DNA of 33,920 nt from Desulfosporosinus sp. HMP52 (GCF_000765145.1 NZ_JMGA01000060.1:1-33920); one strand, 5' to 3'. Shown: positions 6,604 to 15,240, counted from the stretch's first letter. The notes: a model not told the origin generated them from the letters alone. Numbers and translations: made by a program.

Positions 6604-7698
6604 GTGAAAAAGGGGCTATGGAAATCACTTAAACAAAAGTCATTAGGAAGAGGACTTTTACTCGGGGCGATGGTGCTAAACTTACTTTTTGTTTCAGGAT
6701 GCGGACAGAGTGCATCTGCTCCGACTGATACCAAAAAAGCCCAAAAGGTGGAGTTAAAATTGGCCCATTTCTTCCCTGCTACTCACCCGGCTGAGAAAGA
6801 ATTAATTCAGCCTTGGGCAAAGGAGATTGAGAGTGCGACTGAGGGCAGAGTAAAAATCACCAGTTATCCAGGACAGACGCTTTCCCAGGCCGATGCCACT
6901 TATGATGGGGTTATTAATGGAATTTCAGATATGGGCCTTTCCTGTTTTTCATACACTCGAGGTAATTTTCCGGTGTTGGAGGTTTTTGAACTGCCCGGTA
7001 TTAAGTATGTGAATTCTAAGGCTGCCAGTAAAGTTGCCTGGGAAGGAATCAAACAAATTAATCCTAAGGAGGTTCAGGATACCAAACTAATGATGGTATT
7101 TACAACAGGCCCTGGGGATCTATATACAAAAGAACCTGTACGTGGTCTCAAGGATTTAAAAGGGTTAGAGATCAGAGCTACAGGCCTCAGTGCCAAAAGC
7201 CTGGCGGCTCTTGGAGCGTCTCCGGTGGCAATGGCTCAATCTGAAGCCTACGAATCATTGTCAAAGGGTGTAGTTAAGGGGAACCTAGGTCCAATCGAGG
7301 TACTACAGGGCTGGAAACAGGCAGAAGTCACAAAGTATCTGACGCTGACACCATTTCTATACAATAATTTATTCTATATTACCATGAACCTCGACAAATG
7401 GAATTCTCTTAAACCGGAAGATCAGAAAGCAATTGAAGCAGTCAATGAGAAGTTCTTTAACGAAGTTGCTATGGGTTTATGGGACAAACAAAATGAAGCA
7501 GCTTTGAAGTATTCTGTTGATGAAAAAGGAATGGAAGTTATTAATCTTTCTCAAGAAGAGCAGGAACAATGGATGAGCTTGGTTAAGCCGATTCAGGAGG
7601 AGTTTATTGCCCAAATGAAACAAAAGGGGCAGAACGGTCAAGAAATTTTGGATAAAGTGAAAAGTCTTGCAGATCAATACAACAAGGAGTTTCAGTAA
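6604..7698 (+). CDS. dctP: TRAP transporter substrate-binding lipoprotein DctP
   Basis: 364 aa. Start GTG at 6604, 9 nt after AAGGAGAG; the TTG at 6598 is too close to that site. The signal peptide ends in a lipobox (FVSGC, Cys33), so the protein is lipid-anchored outside the membrane. The body is a DctP/TRAP solute receptor: LKLAHFFPATHPAEKEL near the start and KDLKGLEIRATG in the middle, the segment holding the Arg that binds the substrate carboxylate in this family. It captures an organic acid and hands it to the DctQM permease encoded next. The substrate is unknown; the family includes dicarboxylates, keto acids and others. Confidence 0.9.
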   Translation: MKKGLWKSLKQKSLGRGLLLGAMVLNLLFVSGCGQSASAPTDTKKAQKVELKLAHFFPATHPAEKELIQPWAKEIESATEGRVKITSYPGQTLSQADATYDGVINGISDMGLSCFSYTRGNFPVLEVFELPGIKYVNSKAASKVAWEGIKQINPKEVQDTKLMMVFTTGPGDLYTKEPVRGLKDLKGLEIRATGLSAKSLAALGASPVAMAQSEAYESLSKGVVKGNLGPIEVLQGWKQAEVTKYLTLTPFLYNNLFYITMNLDKWNSLKPEDQKAIEAVNEKFFNEVAMGLWDKQNEAALKYSVDEKGMEVINLSQEEQEQWMSLVKPIQEEFIAQMKQKGQNGQEILDKVKSLADQYNKEFQ

Positions 7699-7718
7699 TC
7701 CTGAGGAGGAATTAAGAG

Positions 7719-8228
7719 TTGAAATTTACTGACCTGGTAAAAGGAGTAAGCAGCATCTTGGATAAATTGGCAGCACTGTGCATTTTTCTTGTAATGCTGT
7801 TGATTGTAGCAAATATATTTTTAAGGACAGTTTTGAACCATCCAATTTTGGGAACCTATGAGTTGGTAGGTTTTTTAACCGCTGTGGGGGTGGCCTTGGC
7901 CTTAGCTCACTGTGCTTTCAAAGATGGACAGATTGCCGTTAGTTTGATCATGGAACGTTTCTCAAATAAATTCCAAACTATGGTGTCTTTTTTCGTGAAC
8001 TTCGTTTCTTTAGGGTTGTGGGCTGCCGTTGTCTGGTCATTAGGCGAATTGGCTCAGACTATGAAAATTAAAGGGCTCGTTTCGCCCTCAGCTGAAATAC
8101 CTGTTTATCCATTTATCTATTTAATTGCGATAGGCTTATTGGGGCTTTGTCTAGTGCTATTGAATAAATCAGTGGTATCCTTCCGACAAATTCTGGGGTA
8201 CGACGCTGCAAAGAAGGTGGCACCATGA
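7719..8228 (+). CDS. dctQ: TRAP transporter small permease DctQ
   Basis: 169 aa with four membrane helices (~residues 15-35, 48-68, 88-110, 128-150), the standard size and layout for DctQ. The motif NHPILGTYELVGFL after helix 1 matches the family. Start TTG at 7719 after GAGGAGGAATTAAGAG, 20 nt downstream of dctP. The stop TGA overlaps the start of dctM (ATGA), so the two are translationally coupled. Confidence 0.9.
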   Translation: MKFTDLVKGVSSILDKLAALCIFLVMLLIVANIFLRTVLNHPILGTYELVGFLTAVGVALALAHCAFKDGQIAVSLIMERFSNKFQTMVSFFVNFVSLGLWAAVVWSLGELAQTMKIKGLVSPSAEIPVYPFIYLIAIGLLGLCLVLLNKSVVSFRQILGYDAAKKVAP

Positions 8229-9535
8229 GCATCTTCTTAGTTGGGTTAATTGGAATCGCTGTTTTCTTTGGCCTGGTTATGGCACGTATGCCTATTGCCT
8301 ATGCCATGGCGCTGGTGGGCTTTGTAGGATTTAGTTACCTTACTTCGGTGCCTGCAGCTATGGATATGTTGGCTAAAGAACTATATAATACCTTTACCTC
8401 TTATTCACTGAGTGTTATTGTCATGTTTGTCTGGATGGGGTTTCTGGCTTTTTATTCAGGAATTGGCACAAGTCTCTATGTTTTTGCCTATAAAATGATC
8501 GGACATTTGCCCGGCGGACTGGCAATTGCTACACAAGCAGCCTGTGCTGTTTTCGGAGCTATTTGCGGCTCTAATACTGCAACAGCGGCAACAATGGCTG
8601 CCATCGCTTTGCCTGAAATGGATAAATATCATTACGATAAGTCATTATCCACAGCTAGTATTGCTGCAGGGGGGGTCTTAGGAATACTGATTCCTCCAAG
8701 CGTTATATTTATTTTATATGGAACAGCCACGGAACAGTCTGTGGGTACGCTTTTTATGGCTGGGATTATTCCAGGTATCCTTCTGACGGTTTTAAACATG
8801 GGTATGATTTATATTCTCACCTTGCGTAATCCAAGTTTGGGGCCAGCTGGCTCCAAAGCAACTTGGGCAGAACGTATTCATTCTTTGCGGGGAGGTCTGG
8901 GTGAAGCCCTTGCGGTGTTTGTACTTTCCATTGGAGGCTTATTCGCTGGCTGGTTTACACCTACTGAGGCGGGTGCAGTAGGTGCGGGAGGAATCCTCAT
9001 TATCAGCCTTTTGGAAAAACGTCTTAGTTGGGAAAATCTAAAAAAATCCTTATATGATACAACACGTACTAGTGCCATGATCATGCTTATGCTTGCTGGG
9101 GCGGTTATGTTTGGTCGCTTTATGGCAATCAGCAGGGTACCCTTTGAACTGGCTAACTGGGTAGGATCGCTGCCCCTGCCCTCATTCGCCATTATGGGTA
9201 TGATTCTCTTGATTTACCTTATTCTAGGCTGCTTTATTGATGCCCTGGCGTTAATTTTACTCACTATCCCAATATTTTTTCCTGTAGTAGTTAATACCTT
9301 GGGGTATGATCCTATTTGGTTTGGGGTAGTTGTAGTACTGGTTGTAGGGATGGGGGTTATTACTCCTCCCGTTGGCATGAATGTCTATATTATTAAAGGG
9401 ATAGCGCCAGAGATTCCATTAGAAACAATTTTTAAAGGGGTATGGCCATTTCTATTCACAATTGTTATATGTCTAATTCTATTGATGGTTTTCCCGGGAA
9501 TTGTTACCTTCTTGCCTGAACTCATGAAAGGGTAA
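8225..9535 (+). CDS. dctM: TRAP transporter large permease DctM
   Basis: 436 aa with a dozen hydrophobic helices, the full length of the DctM family. Motifs include GAICGSNTATAATMAAIALPEM and GVLGILIPPSVIFILYG in the first half, GWFTPTEAGAVGAGG in the middle, and GVITPPVGMNVYIIKGI near the end, all typical of DctM. It forms the ion-driven channel with DctQ. Start ATG 8225 overlaps dctQ by 4 nt. A terminator follows 24 nt after the stop, closing the dctPQM operon. Confidence 0.92.
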   Translation: MSIFLVGLIGIAVFFGLVMARMPIAYAMALVGFVGFSYLTSVPAAMDMLAKELYNTFTSYSLSVIVMFVWMGFLAFYSGIGTSLYVFAYKMIGHLPGGLAIATQAACAVFGAICGSNTATAATMAAIALPEMDKYHYDKSLSTASIAAGGVLGILIPPSVIFILYGTATEQSVGTLFMAGIIPGILLTVLNMGMIYILTLRNPSLGPAGSKATWAERIHSLRGGLGEALAVFVLSIGGLFAGWFTPTEAGAVGAGGILIISLLEKRLSWENLKKSLYDTTRTSAMIMLMLAGAVMFGRFMAISRVPFELANWVGSLPLPSFAIMGMILLIYLILGCFIDALALILLTIPIFFPVVVNTLGYDPIWFGVVVVLVVGMGVITPPVGMNVYIIKGIAPEIPLETIFKGVWPFLFTIVICLILLMVFPGIVTFLPELMKG

Positions 9536-9558
9536 GAAAAAATCAAAATAGTGTATTT

Positions 9559-9590
9559 AGGGTTGACCGATTTATTAGGTCAACCTATTT
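9559..9590 (+). terminator. Terminator of dctPQM
   Basis: GGTTGACC (9561-9568) pairs with GGTCAACC (9578-9585), followed by TATTTTTAT. It lies directly downstream of dctM. Confidence 0.8.
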
Positions 9591-9979
9591 TTATGCTAAT
9601 CCGAAAGTATAACTTTTCGTTGCATACTGCAAGAAGGCTAATACATGTGAAGACAGTGCTGCAAGAGGGTTCGTGTGAAGGACAGTGTCTTCATCGTCTG
9701 AACCATAAGTGCAACTATGGCGACCGCCAGCCAAGTTTACTTTATCCAGAGTTACTTGGAGGTTCTAAAAAAAACCTATCAGCATACTTATTCTTAAAAA
9801 TATCAGTTATAGATAGAGTTATTGGTAAAAATCCTATCTTAGGATATAAGTGAAGGTTTTTGTTCGGATGTTGTGGTAAAATAATCATATCGTCAGAGCT
9901 ATTAATAATTTAGTTATGAAAATTCTTGGACAATTCTTATCAAATATTTACTTGTATTTATCAAAAGGGAGGGGTTTGA
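9591..9979. other. Intergenic region, no gene called
   Basis: About 390 nt between the dctM terminator and the HDOD gene. One 100-codon open frame crosses it, but it starts inside the terminator and has no ribosome binding site. The segment 9640-9760 is locally GC-richer and contains a possible hairpin pair (GAAGACAGTG with GACAGTGTCTTC-like bases), but I cannot match a riboswitch. AT-rich DNA before 9980 probably holds the promoter of the next gene. Confidence 0.4.
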
Positions 9980-10822
9980 GTGTCTATCAAATTAGAACAT
10001 GTATTAAAGCGCGTATATGCACTGCCCCCCTTACCCTCAGCAGCTATCCAGGTTCTAGAGCTTACAAATAATCCTGCTACTTCCGCTAAAGAGCTTGAAA
10101 CTGTAATTAGTATGGATCCGGCACTTACGGCAGGGATTCTTCGTCAGGCTAATTCTGCGTATTATGGTTACCCTAGAAGAATCTCTTCTCTTCGGGAAGC
10201 TATCGTTTTACTTGGCTTTCAGGTAACTCAAGAGTTGGCTATGTCTGCAGCAATTTCCCCCATACTTAAGACAAATCTATTGGGTTATGAAATAGACCAA
10301 GAGGGACTATGGAAGCATTCCTTACTTACAGCGATGGCTGCAAGAAGGGTGTGTCAACATTGTAAACTTCCTTACGGAGAGGTTGCCTTTACAGCAGGCT
10401 TACTTCATGATATCGGGAAACTAGTTATTTCCGTCTATGTTCAGGAAGTTGGCGATTTTCTTCTGCAGAAAGCAAAAGACACACCGCTTACTTTTGTAGA
10501 ACTTGAAGAAAGAGTTATAGGATTCGACCATGCAAGGGCGGGCGGCTTTTTAGCTCGATCATGGAATTTGCCTGAAGAATTAGTAGCTGCAATTTCTTTT
10601 CACCATTCCTTAAGTAACGCTCAAAATCATGAAGAACTGTCAAGTGTAATCCATGTTGCCAATGGTCTTGCTAGTTTATTAGGAGTTGCCGGAGGGGTGG
10701 ATAGCCCATTGAATCCTATCCGCCAAAAGGCCCTTGACCTTCTAGACTGCCAAGCCCCGGATCTTGAACTTCTCAAGGATGACCTTAGCAAAATCCTTGT
10801 AGATCCTACCATTTTTGGTTAA
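9980..10822 (+). CDS. HDOD domain protein
   Basis: 280 aa, almost entirely one HDOD domain. It opens with LPPLPSAAIQVLELTNNP and SMDPALTAGILRQANSAYYG, the typical HDOD N-terminal repeat, followed by SSLREAIVLLGFQ. An HD-type pair is present (LLHDIGK, His143-Asp144), and ISFHHS follows near residue 215. HDOD proteins are usually regulatory scaffolds in signalling, stress or chemotaxis; many lack full HD phosphohydrolase activity. Start GTG at 9980 after GGGAGGGG. It stands alone, with its own terminator downstream. Confidence 0.9.
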   Translation: MSIKLEHVLKRVYALPPLPSAAIQVLELTNNPATSAKELETVISMDPALTAGILRQANSAYYGYPRRISSLREAIVLLGFQVTQELAMSAAISPILKTNLLGYEIDQEGLWKHSLLTAMAARRVCQHCKLPYGEVAFTAGLLHDIGKLVISVYVQEVGDFLLQKAKDTPLTFVELEERVIGFDHARAGGFLARSWNLPEELVAAISFHHSLSNAQNHEELSSVIHVANGLASLLGVAGGVDSPLNPIRQKALDLLDCQAPDLELLKDDLSKILVDPTIFG

Positions 10823-10935
10823 TGAATTAAATCTCTTAAGATAATCCTGACATAGCCATCATGAAGCTATCCTAAAACTTGTAAGTCTTGGTTTCAAATC
10901 CTCAAATTTTCGCTTCTAAGCATAAGCAAAAACGC

Positions 10936-10980
10936 AAAATCGGCCTCTTCCACTTCAAGTGGAAGTAGACCGATTTTTTT
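10936..10980 (+). terminator. Rho-independent terminator of the HDOD gene
   Basis: AAAATCGG (10936-10943) pairs with CCGATTTT (10970-10977) and encloses an inner CTTCCACTT/AAGTGGAAG stem; a T-run ends it. Confidence 0.85.
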
Positions 10981-10985
10981 AATAG

Positions 10986-11047
10986 AAACAAGCATTTTCT
11001 TAGGGTGCCTAAGCTTTTACTCGGGCCCCCTAAGAAAATGCTTGTTT
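10986..11047. repeat. 20-bp perfect inverted repeat
   Basis: AAACAAGCATTTTCTTAGGG (10986-11005) is the exact inverse complement of 11028-11047, with a 22-nt loop. It begins 6 nt after the HDOD terminator and ends 14 nt before the -35 box of the next operon. It could be a second terminator or a short mobile hairpin; there is no T-run beyond the stem's own bases. Confidence 0.85.
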
Positions 11048-11060
11048 GGCAGAATTCGCT

Positions 11061-11089
11061 TTGACAAGAACATATGTTTTGTATATAGT
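11061..11089 (+). promoter_or_regulatory. Sigma-A promoter of the DNA repair pair
   Basis: TTGACA (11061-11066), 17-nt spacer, TATAGT (11084-11089). It is a near-consensus housekeeping promoter, ~32 nt before the start of the radical SAM gene. Confidence 0.8.
11067..11080 (+). promoter_or_regulatory. LexA-like SOS box inside the promoter spacer
   Basis: AGAACATATGTTTT fits the Gram-positive LexA (DinR) operator CGAACNNNNGTTCG in its core: GAAC-N4-GTT is exact, with outer mismatches. It sits between the -35 and -10 boxes, where bound LexA would block RNA polymerase. A damage-inducible operon fits the repair role proposed for the two genes. Known: the operator consensus. Inferred: that LexA binds here. 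Confidence 0.6.
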
Positions 11090-11120
11090 TAGAGTAATGA
11101 TTGTCAGGGGGTAGATTAAC

Positions 11121-12419
11121 ATTGATATTTTTGATAAGCTGACTATCTTATCGGATTCAGCGAAATATGATGTAGCTTGCACCTCTAGTGGCGTAGATAG
11201 AAAAGGAAAATCAGGCAGCTTGGGTAATGCAGCAAAAGCAGGAATATGTCATAGTTTTTCAGCCGATGGCCGCTGCATCTCCTTACTAAAAGTGCTAATG
11301 ACAAATGTCTGTGTCTTTGATTGTAAATATTGTATCAATCGTGAATCCAATGATACTCCAAGAGCAGCATTTACTCCCCAAGAACTAGCGGAATTGACCA
11401 TTAACTTTTACCGGCGTAACTATATCGAGGGTTTGTTTCTAAGTTCTGGTGTTATCAAAAACCCTAATTATACAGCTGAACAAATGATTAAGGCTTTGGA
11501 ACTGCTTCGAAATGTCTATCACTTCAATGGTTATATTCATGTCAAGGCAATACCAGGAGCCGATAGTGAACTAATCACACGCTTAGGGCTCTTAGCAGAT
11601 CGGATGAGTATAAATATTGAGCTACCATCTCAAGAAAGCTTAAGGCTCCTGGCCCCGAGTAAGTCTAAAGAGTCCATCTTGCGTCCTATGGGGCTTATTA
11701 GTACTAAGATCCAGGAAAACAGAACAGATCTTGTGAAATATCGTCATGCTTCCAGATTTGTGCCTGCTGGGCAGAGTACTCAGCTGATTGTGGGGGCTAC
11801 TCCCGATACGGATCACAAGATTTTGACACTAACTGAGGGGCTCTATAAAAAATACGGTCTCAAACGAGTTTTTTTCTCTGCTTATATGCCCGTCGCCGAG
11901 AATTCACTCTTGCCGGCCATTGACACAAAACCACCATTGATAAGAGAACATCGTCTTTATCAAGCAGACTGGCTATTGCGTTTTTATGGCTTTGAAGCAA
12001 AGGAATTACTTGATGAGCAAAATCCTAATTTCAATTTACAAGTTGATCCTAAATGCAACTGGGCCTTAAATAACATGGATAAATTTCCAGTTGAGATTAA
12101 TAGAGCATCTCATGAAATGCTTTTAAGAGTCCCTGGAATTGGAGTGATTAGTGCCCAACGAATAATTACAGCCAGAAGAAATGGAACCCTTGATTTTACC
12201 AGCCTTAAAAAGCTGGGGGTTGTTCTCAAACGTGCCCAGTATTTCATCACTTGCCAAGGAAAGATTATGGAGGGCCTTAAAATTACTTCAGATAGTACTA
12301 TTAGAACATTAATGTCAGATCAATATAAACTCCCGTCATATCAAGAGCAGTTAAGGCTTTTCGATGAACCTTTTATTTCGAGGGAGGAAGTGCAGCAATG
12401 CTTGACGGCACAGATCTAG
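11121..12419 (+). CDS. Radical SAM putative DNA modification/repair protein (TIGR03916 type)
   Basis: 432 aa if begun at ATT 11121. The radical SAM cluster motif CVFDCKYC (Cys64, 68, 71) follows the conserved GICHSFSADGRCISLLK; a helix-hairpin-helix (LLRVPGIGVISAQRII) lies near residue 335. The family is described as a radical SAM protein linked to uracil-DNA glycosylase-like genes; its reaction is not established. Start choice: the family's conserved N-terminus (DKLTILSDSAKYDVACTSSG) is encoded upstream of the first in-frame TTG (11220), there is no ATG/GTG/TTG before it, and a TAG lies at 11112. ATT at 11121 stands 9 nt after CAGGGGGT, so ATT is the probable initiator. It overlaps the next gene by 22 nt and ends in TAG. 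Confidence 0.85.
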   Translation: MDIFDKLTILSDSAKYDVACTSSGVDRKGKSGSLGNAAKAGICHSFSADGRCISLLKVLMTNVCVFDCKYCINRESNDTPRAAFTPQELAELTINFYRRNYIEGLFLSSGVIKNPNYTAEQMIKALELLRNVYHFNGYIHVKAIPGADSELITRLGLLADRMSINIELPSQESLRLLAPSKSKESILRPMGLISTKIQENRTDLVKYRHASRFVPAGQSTQLIVGATPDTDHKILTLTEGLYKKYGLKRVFFSAYMPVAENSLLPAIDTKPPLIREHRLYQADWLLRFYGFEAKELLDEQNPNFNLQVDPKCNWALNNMDKFPVEINRASHEMLLRVPGIGVISAQRIITARRNGTLDFTSLKKLGVVLKRAQYFITCQGKIMEGLKITSDSTIRTLMSDQYKLPSYQEQLRLFDEPFISREEVQQCLTAQI

Positions 12420-13258
12420 TGTACTCCTATGATGGCACTTTTGAGGGCCTAATGTGTTGTGTCTTTGAAAGTTATGAATGTAAAGAAAGCCCCTGCCTCA
12501 TCCGTCCTCCAAGTGTCCAGCAAACTATTTTTGATACTTCAAAATGGATTGAAACAGATTCCCAAAAAGCCGACAGGGTTTACAACTCTATTCCCGTCAA
12601 AATTTCTTCTGAAGCTCAAGAGCTGGTGAAGCTGGGGTTTTTAACCTGCGAGGAAAATAAAGAACTATTAATTCTTCGTTTTTTACGGTTAGGATTTAAG
12701 GTTGGCGGCAAAGTCATGACGATGCTTACAGATGAGGTAGTTTGTTCACTGCAAAAAGCCGTTCGCCATTTGACGTCTGAAAGCCATAAGTTCAAGGGCT
12801 TTATTCGCTTTTCTGTGTTTGGGGAGGCATTAGTTGCAGTTATTGAACCCAAAAACTACGTTCTCCCTCTTTTGTCTGCGCATTTTTGTGATCGTTATAA
12901 GGTTGAAAAGTTTATGATATATGATAAAACCCACAGCGTGGCCTTAATCTATCAGTCTAATCGTGCAGAATTGATTGAGGTCGAAGGGTTAACTCTTCCC
13001 AATGTCGATTCTACGGAGGCGAAGTATCGCCTATTGTGGAAGCAGTTTTACAACACAATTGCCATTGAAGGAAGAACTAACCCCCGCTGTCGAATGACAC
13101 TAATGCCTAAACGATACTGGAATCAAATGACTGAATTTGACAATATGAGTGATTTGTTTCAAATTCAAGTTCAAGTTGCAGAAACAAAGCAAGCTATCCC
13201 AAATGACATAAACAAAACAGCTGACAAAACAACAAGATACCAAATTCAAGGTAGTTAA
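12398..13258 (+). CDS. Probable DNA metabolism protein, partner of the radical SAM protein (TIGR03915/DUF4130 type)
   Basis: 286 aa. The protein starts LVYSYDGTFEGLMCCVFESYECK and ends its conserved part with NPRCRMTLMPKRYWNQMTEF, the two signatures of the family that always accompanies the TIGR03916 radical SAM gene. Its function is unknown; in some bacteria it is fused or adjacent to a uracil-DNA glycosylase domain, which is absent here: the last ~40 residues are low-complexity (Gln/Lys/Asn rich). Start ATG 12398 after GAGGGAGG, inside the end of the upstream gene, so the pair is coupled. A group II intron sits in its 3' flank, ~75 nt past the stop, in the opposite direction. Confidence 0.85.
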   Translation: MLDGTDLVYSYDGTFEGLMCCVFESYECKESPCLIRPPSVQQTIFDTSKWIETDSQKADRVYNSIPVKISSEAQELVKLGFLTCEENKELLILRFLRLGFKVGGKVMTMLTDEVVCSLQKAVRHLTSESHKFKGFIRFSVFGEALVAVIEPKNYVLPLLSAHFCDRYKVEKFMIYDKTHSVALIYQSNRAELIEVEGLTLPNVDSTEAKYRLLWKQFYNTIAIEGRTNPRCRMTLMPKRYWNQMTEFDNMSDLFQIQVQVAETKQAIPNDINKTADKTTRYQIQGS

Positions 13259-13334
13259 GTTCCTTAGTTTCCCGTCGCCGGGGTTGGCGATGCTGATTCT
13301 GGGAGGATTCATAGGGATATAATAGTTGGCAAGA

Positions 13335-15237
13335 ATCGGGTAGGAGGCTGATCATTAATTGATCAGCCGACCTCCCACAGCACCGTACGTACCGCCCGGT
13401 ATACGGCGCCTCCAAAGTTTACACGCTACTTCGCAGAATAACATTCGCTGAAACTAAGGTATCCGATGCGTTTGAATCGCTCATTAGATAGAACTTTCAA
13501 CAAAATTGGGCTATGGGCTACACGCCAATAGCCTTTTCTTGTGTTTGCCCACATCCATGCTTGTTCCTTGCTAATACCAGATTTCTTCAGGTTTTCAAAA
13601 CGTGTTCGGATTTTCTTCCACCGCTTCCAAGTAACCATTCGTATGCGACTTCTCATCCATTCATCTAGACTATTGAGTAGGTTCTTAGCGTCTGCATGTT
13701 TGAAGTAATTTGTCCAGCCTCGTACCACTTGATTGAGCTTAGTTCTGCGCTCTTCAATCCCCATCCCATTGCTCCGTCCAGTAACTTTCCGGATTTTGTC
13801 CTTAAGTTTCTGGATGCTTTTAGGGTGGATTCTCAGACGCCCTTCTCCCCTGTAAATGTAGAAGCTATATCCTAAAAACTTGACATAGTTTACATGAGCG
13901 ACCTGCGTCTTCTCCCTATTTACCTTCAGAAATAATCTCCCTTCGATATAGGGGAGGATGTGATCAAGTGTTCGTTTTGCCGCCTTTTTACTTTTGCAGA
14001 AAATCATCATATCATCCGCATAACGTACAAAGTGGTGCCTTCGCTTTATTAGCTCGTGGTCGCACTCGTTGAGCATTATGTTGCCAAGTAACGGACTCAG
14101 GGGTCCGCCCTGTGGTACACCCTTTGGACTTTCTTCAAACATCCCGTTGGTCATAACTCCTGCTTTTAGGAATTTGTGAATCAGTGCTATGACCTGACCG
14201 TCTTTTATCGTCTCCGACAAAATCTGGATCAGCTTGCTTTGGTTTACCGTATCGAAATACTTCTCCAAATACATATCGACTACATATTTATAACCTACTG
14301 TGATATAAGTTTGGCATCTTCTTAATGCATCATGTGCACTACGGTTCGGTCGGAATCCAAAGCTATTGTCTGAGAACTGTTTCTCAAAGATTGGACTTAA
14401 AATTTGAGATATCGCTTGTTGGATTAGCCTGTCTACGACGGTGGGTATTCCTAGTTTTCTGGTCTTTCCGTTCTCTTTGGGTATTTCTACCCTCCGTACG
14501 GGTTTTGGACGGTATTTACCATCCCGAAGGGTTTGCAATAGTTCATCCTTGTGTTCTTTCAGGAAGGGTAGAAGTTCATCTACCTGCATACCATCGATTC
14601 CACCTGCGCCTTTGTTTCTTTTGACCTGCCAATAGGCCTGGTTTAGATTCTCGGTGCTAAGGATTTGCTCAAGCAAATCTTCCGTCTGCTCAATTATGTT
14701 GGTGTTGTCGGTTTCAGTCATCTTGGGTGACGCGCACACTACTGCATACTCTTTCTGTTCCGCAGATACCCTTTGCAGATAGTCTTCTATTCGAAGTTGT
14801 CTGTGTTTTGAATTGTCACTTTCAGTAACTTTCATTGACCTACACCTCCTTTGGTTCGGCCCTTCCATCGGCATCTAGAACGCCTTTGTACTATGGCCTC
14901 TGCTGACTCCTCACGGCAAATCTTGTTTCAACCGGATTTCTTACTCCGTTTCCATCCGTCCGTGAGGCCTCCCACGGTAAGACGATTCACTTTCATTCCA
15001 TGTACCCGCAACATTTACGCTGACGTGTCTGTGTAGCTTTTGGGTTTCAACTTAGGTAGCAGTCTCGCCCCACGTTTTGCGCCTGATGTTATTCGTGTTC
15101 CTCGGGTCGGAACTTTGCCTCCGGCTTCCTTCAGATTCCACCTCACAATGGACACCCTTGCCTTAAGCTAATGGTTGGTCGCTACATACCCCCATAACGG
15201 ACTTTCACCGTCAAGTTAATCGCCATGCGTGGCGCAC
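13335..15237 (-). mobile_element. Group II intron, bacterial class C, complete RNA with ORF
   Basis: On the minus strand the element begins GTGCGCCACGC at 15237, has the usual intron 5' RNA (…GACGGTGAAAGTCCG…), carries a maturase ORF in domain IV and ends with domain V (13379-13410) and domain VI (stem GGCTGATCA/TGATCAGCC, 13346-13368) before ...CCTACCCGAT. Class C introns home to sites just 3' of transcription terminator hairpins. Here a 20-bp hairpin (15241-15284) ends 3 nt before the intron 5' end, as expected. The element lies between the DNA repair pair and the NlpC/P60 gene and interrupts neither. The maturase has lost a catalytic Asp (see next entry). Ends are placed to within a few bases. 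Confidence 0.9.
13426..14835 (-). CDS. ltrA: Group II intron reverse transcriptase/maturase, predicted inactive RT
   Basis: 469 aa from ATG 14835, 8 nt after AGGAGGTG; the longer frame upstream (to 14874) reads through that site. Domains: RT with KNKGAGGIDGMQVDE, RKLGIPTVVDRLIQQAI, FGFRPNRSAHDAL, the catalytic FVRYADDMMIF (Asp274-Asp275) and maturase region NQVVRGWTNYFKHADAKNLL near residue 385, C-terminal KGYWRVAHSPIL. No HNH endonuclease, as usual for class C. In RT motif A the family has VVDxDLEKYFD; here it is VVDMYLEKYFD, so the first catalytic Asp is Tyr189 (codon TAT at 14269-14271, one base from GAT). The reading frame is otherwise full length, so the loss may be recent. Splicing (maturase) activity might remain; target-primed reverse transcription should not. 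Confidence 0.93.
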   Translation of the reverse strand: MKVTESDNSKHRQLRIEDYLQRVSAEQKEYAVVCASPKMTETDNTNIIEQTEDLLEQILSTENLNQAYWQVKRNKGAGGIDGMQVDELLPFLKEHKDELLQTLRDGKYRPKPVRRVEIPKENGKTRKLGIPTVVDRLIQQAISQILSPIFEKQFSDNSFGFRPNRSAHDALRRCQTYITVGYKYVVDMYLEKYFDTVNQSKLIQILSETIKDGQVIALIHKFLKAGVMTNGMFEESPKGVPQGGPLSPLLGNIMLNECDHELIKRRHHFVRYADDMMIFCKSKKAAKRTLDHILPYIEGRLFLKVNREKTQVAHVNYVKFLGYSFYIYRGEGRLRIHPKSIQKLKDKIRKVTGRSNGMGIEERRTKLNQVVRGWTNYFKHADAKNLLNSLDEWMRSRIRMVTWKRWKKIRTRFENLKKSGISKEQAWMWANTRKGYWRVAHSPILLKVLSNERFKRIGYLSFSECYSAK

Positions 15238-15240
15238 TAC
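14836..15240 (-). ncRNA. Group II intron 5' RNA (domains I-III)
   Basis: The ~400 nt between the intron 5' end and the maturase start contain no gene; they are the structured catalytic RNA of the intron. Short open frames on either strand here are by-products of RNA structure. They include stretches familiar from class C introns (GACCAACCATTAGCTTAAGG, CGAGACTGCTACC on the minus strand). Confidence 0.8.

Noticed and set aside
9600-9760. Riboswitch upstream of the HDOD gene
   Set aside because: Some pairing is possible, but I cannot find the conserved core of any known class and it is over 200 nt from the gene.
9551-9853. 100-codon open frame after dctM
   Set aside because: It begins inside the dctM terminator and has no ribosome binding site. 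I could not link it to a family.
14325-15036. Short plus-strand frames over the group II intron
   Set aside because: They overlap the maturase or the structured intron RNA and have no protein-like features.
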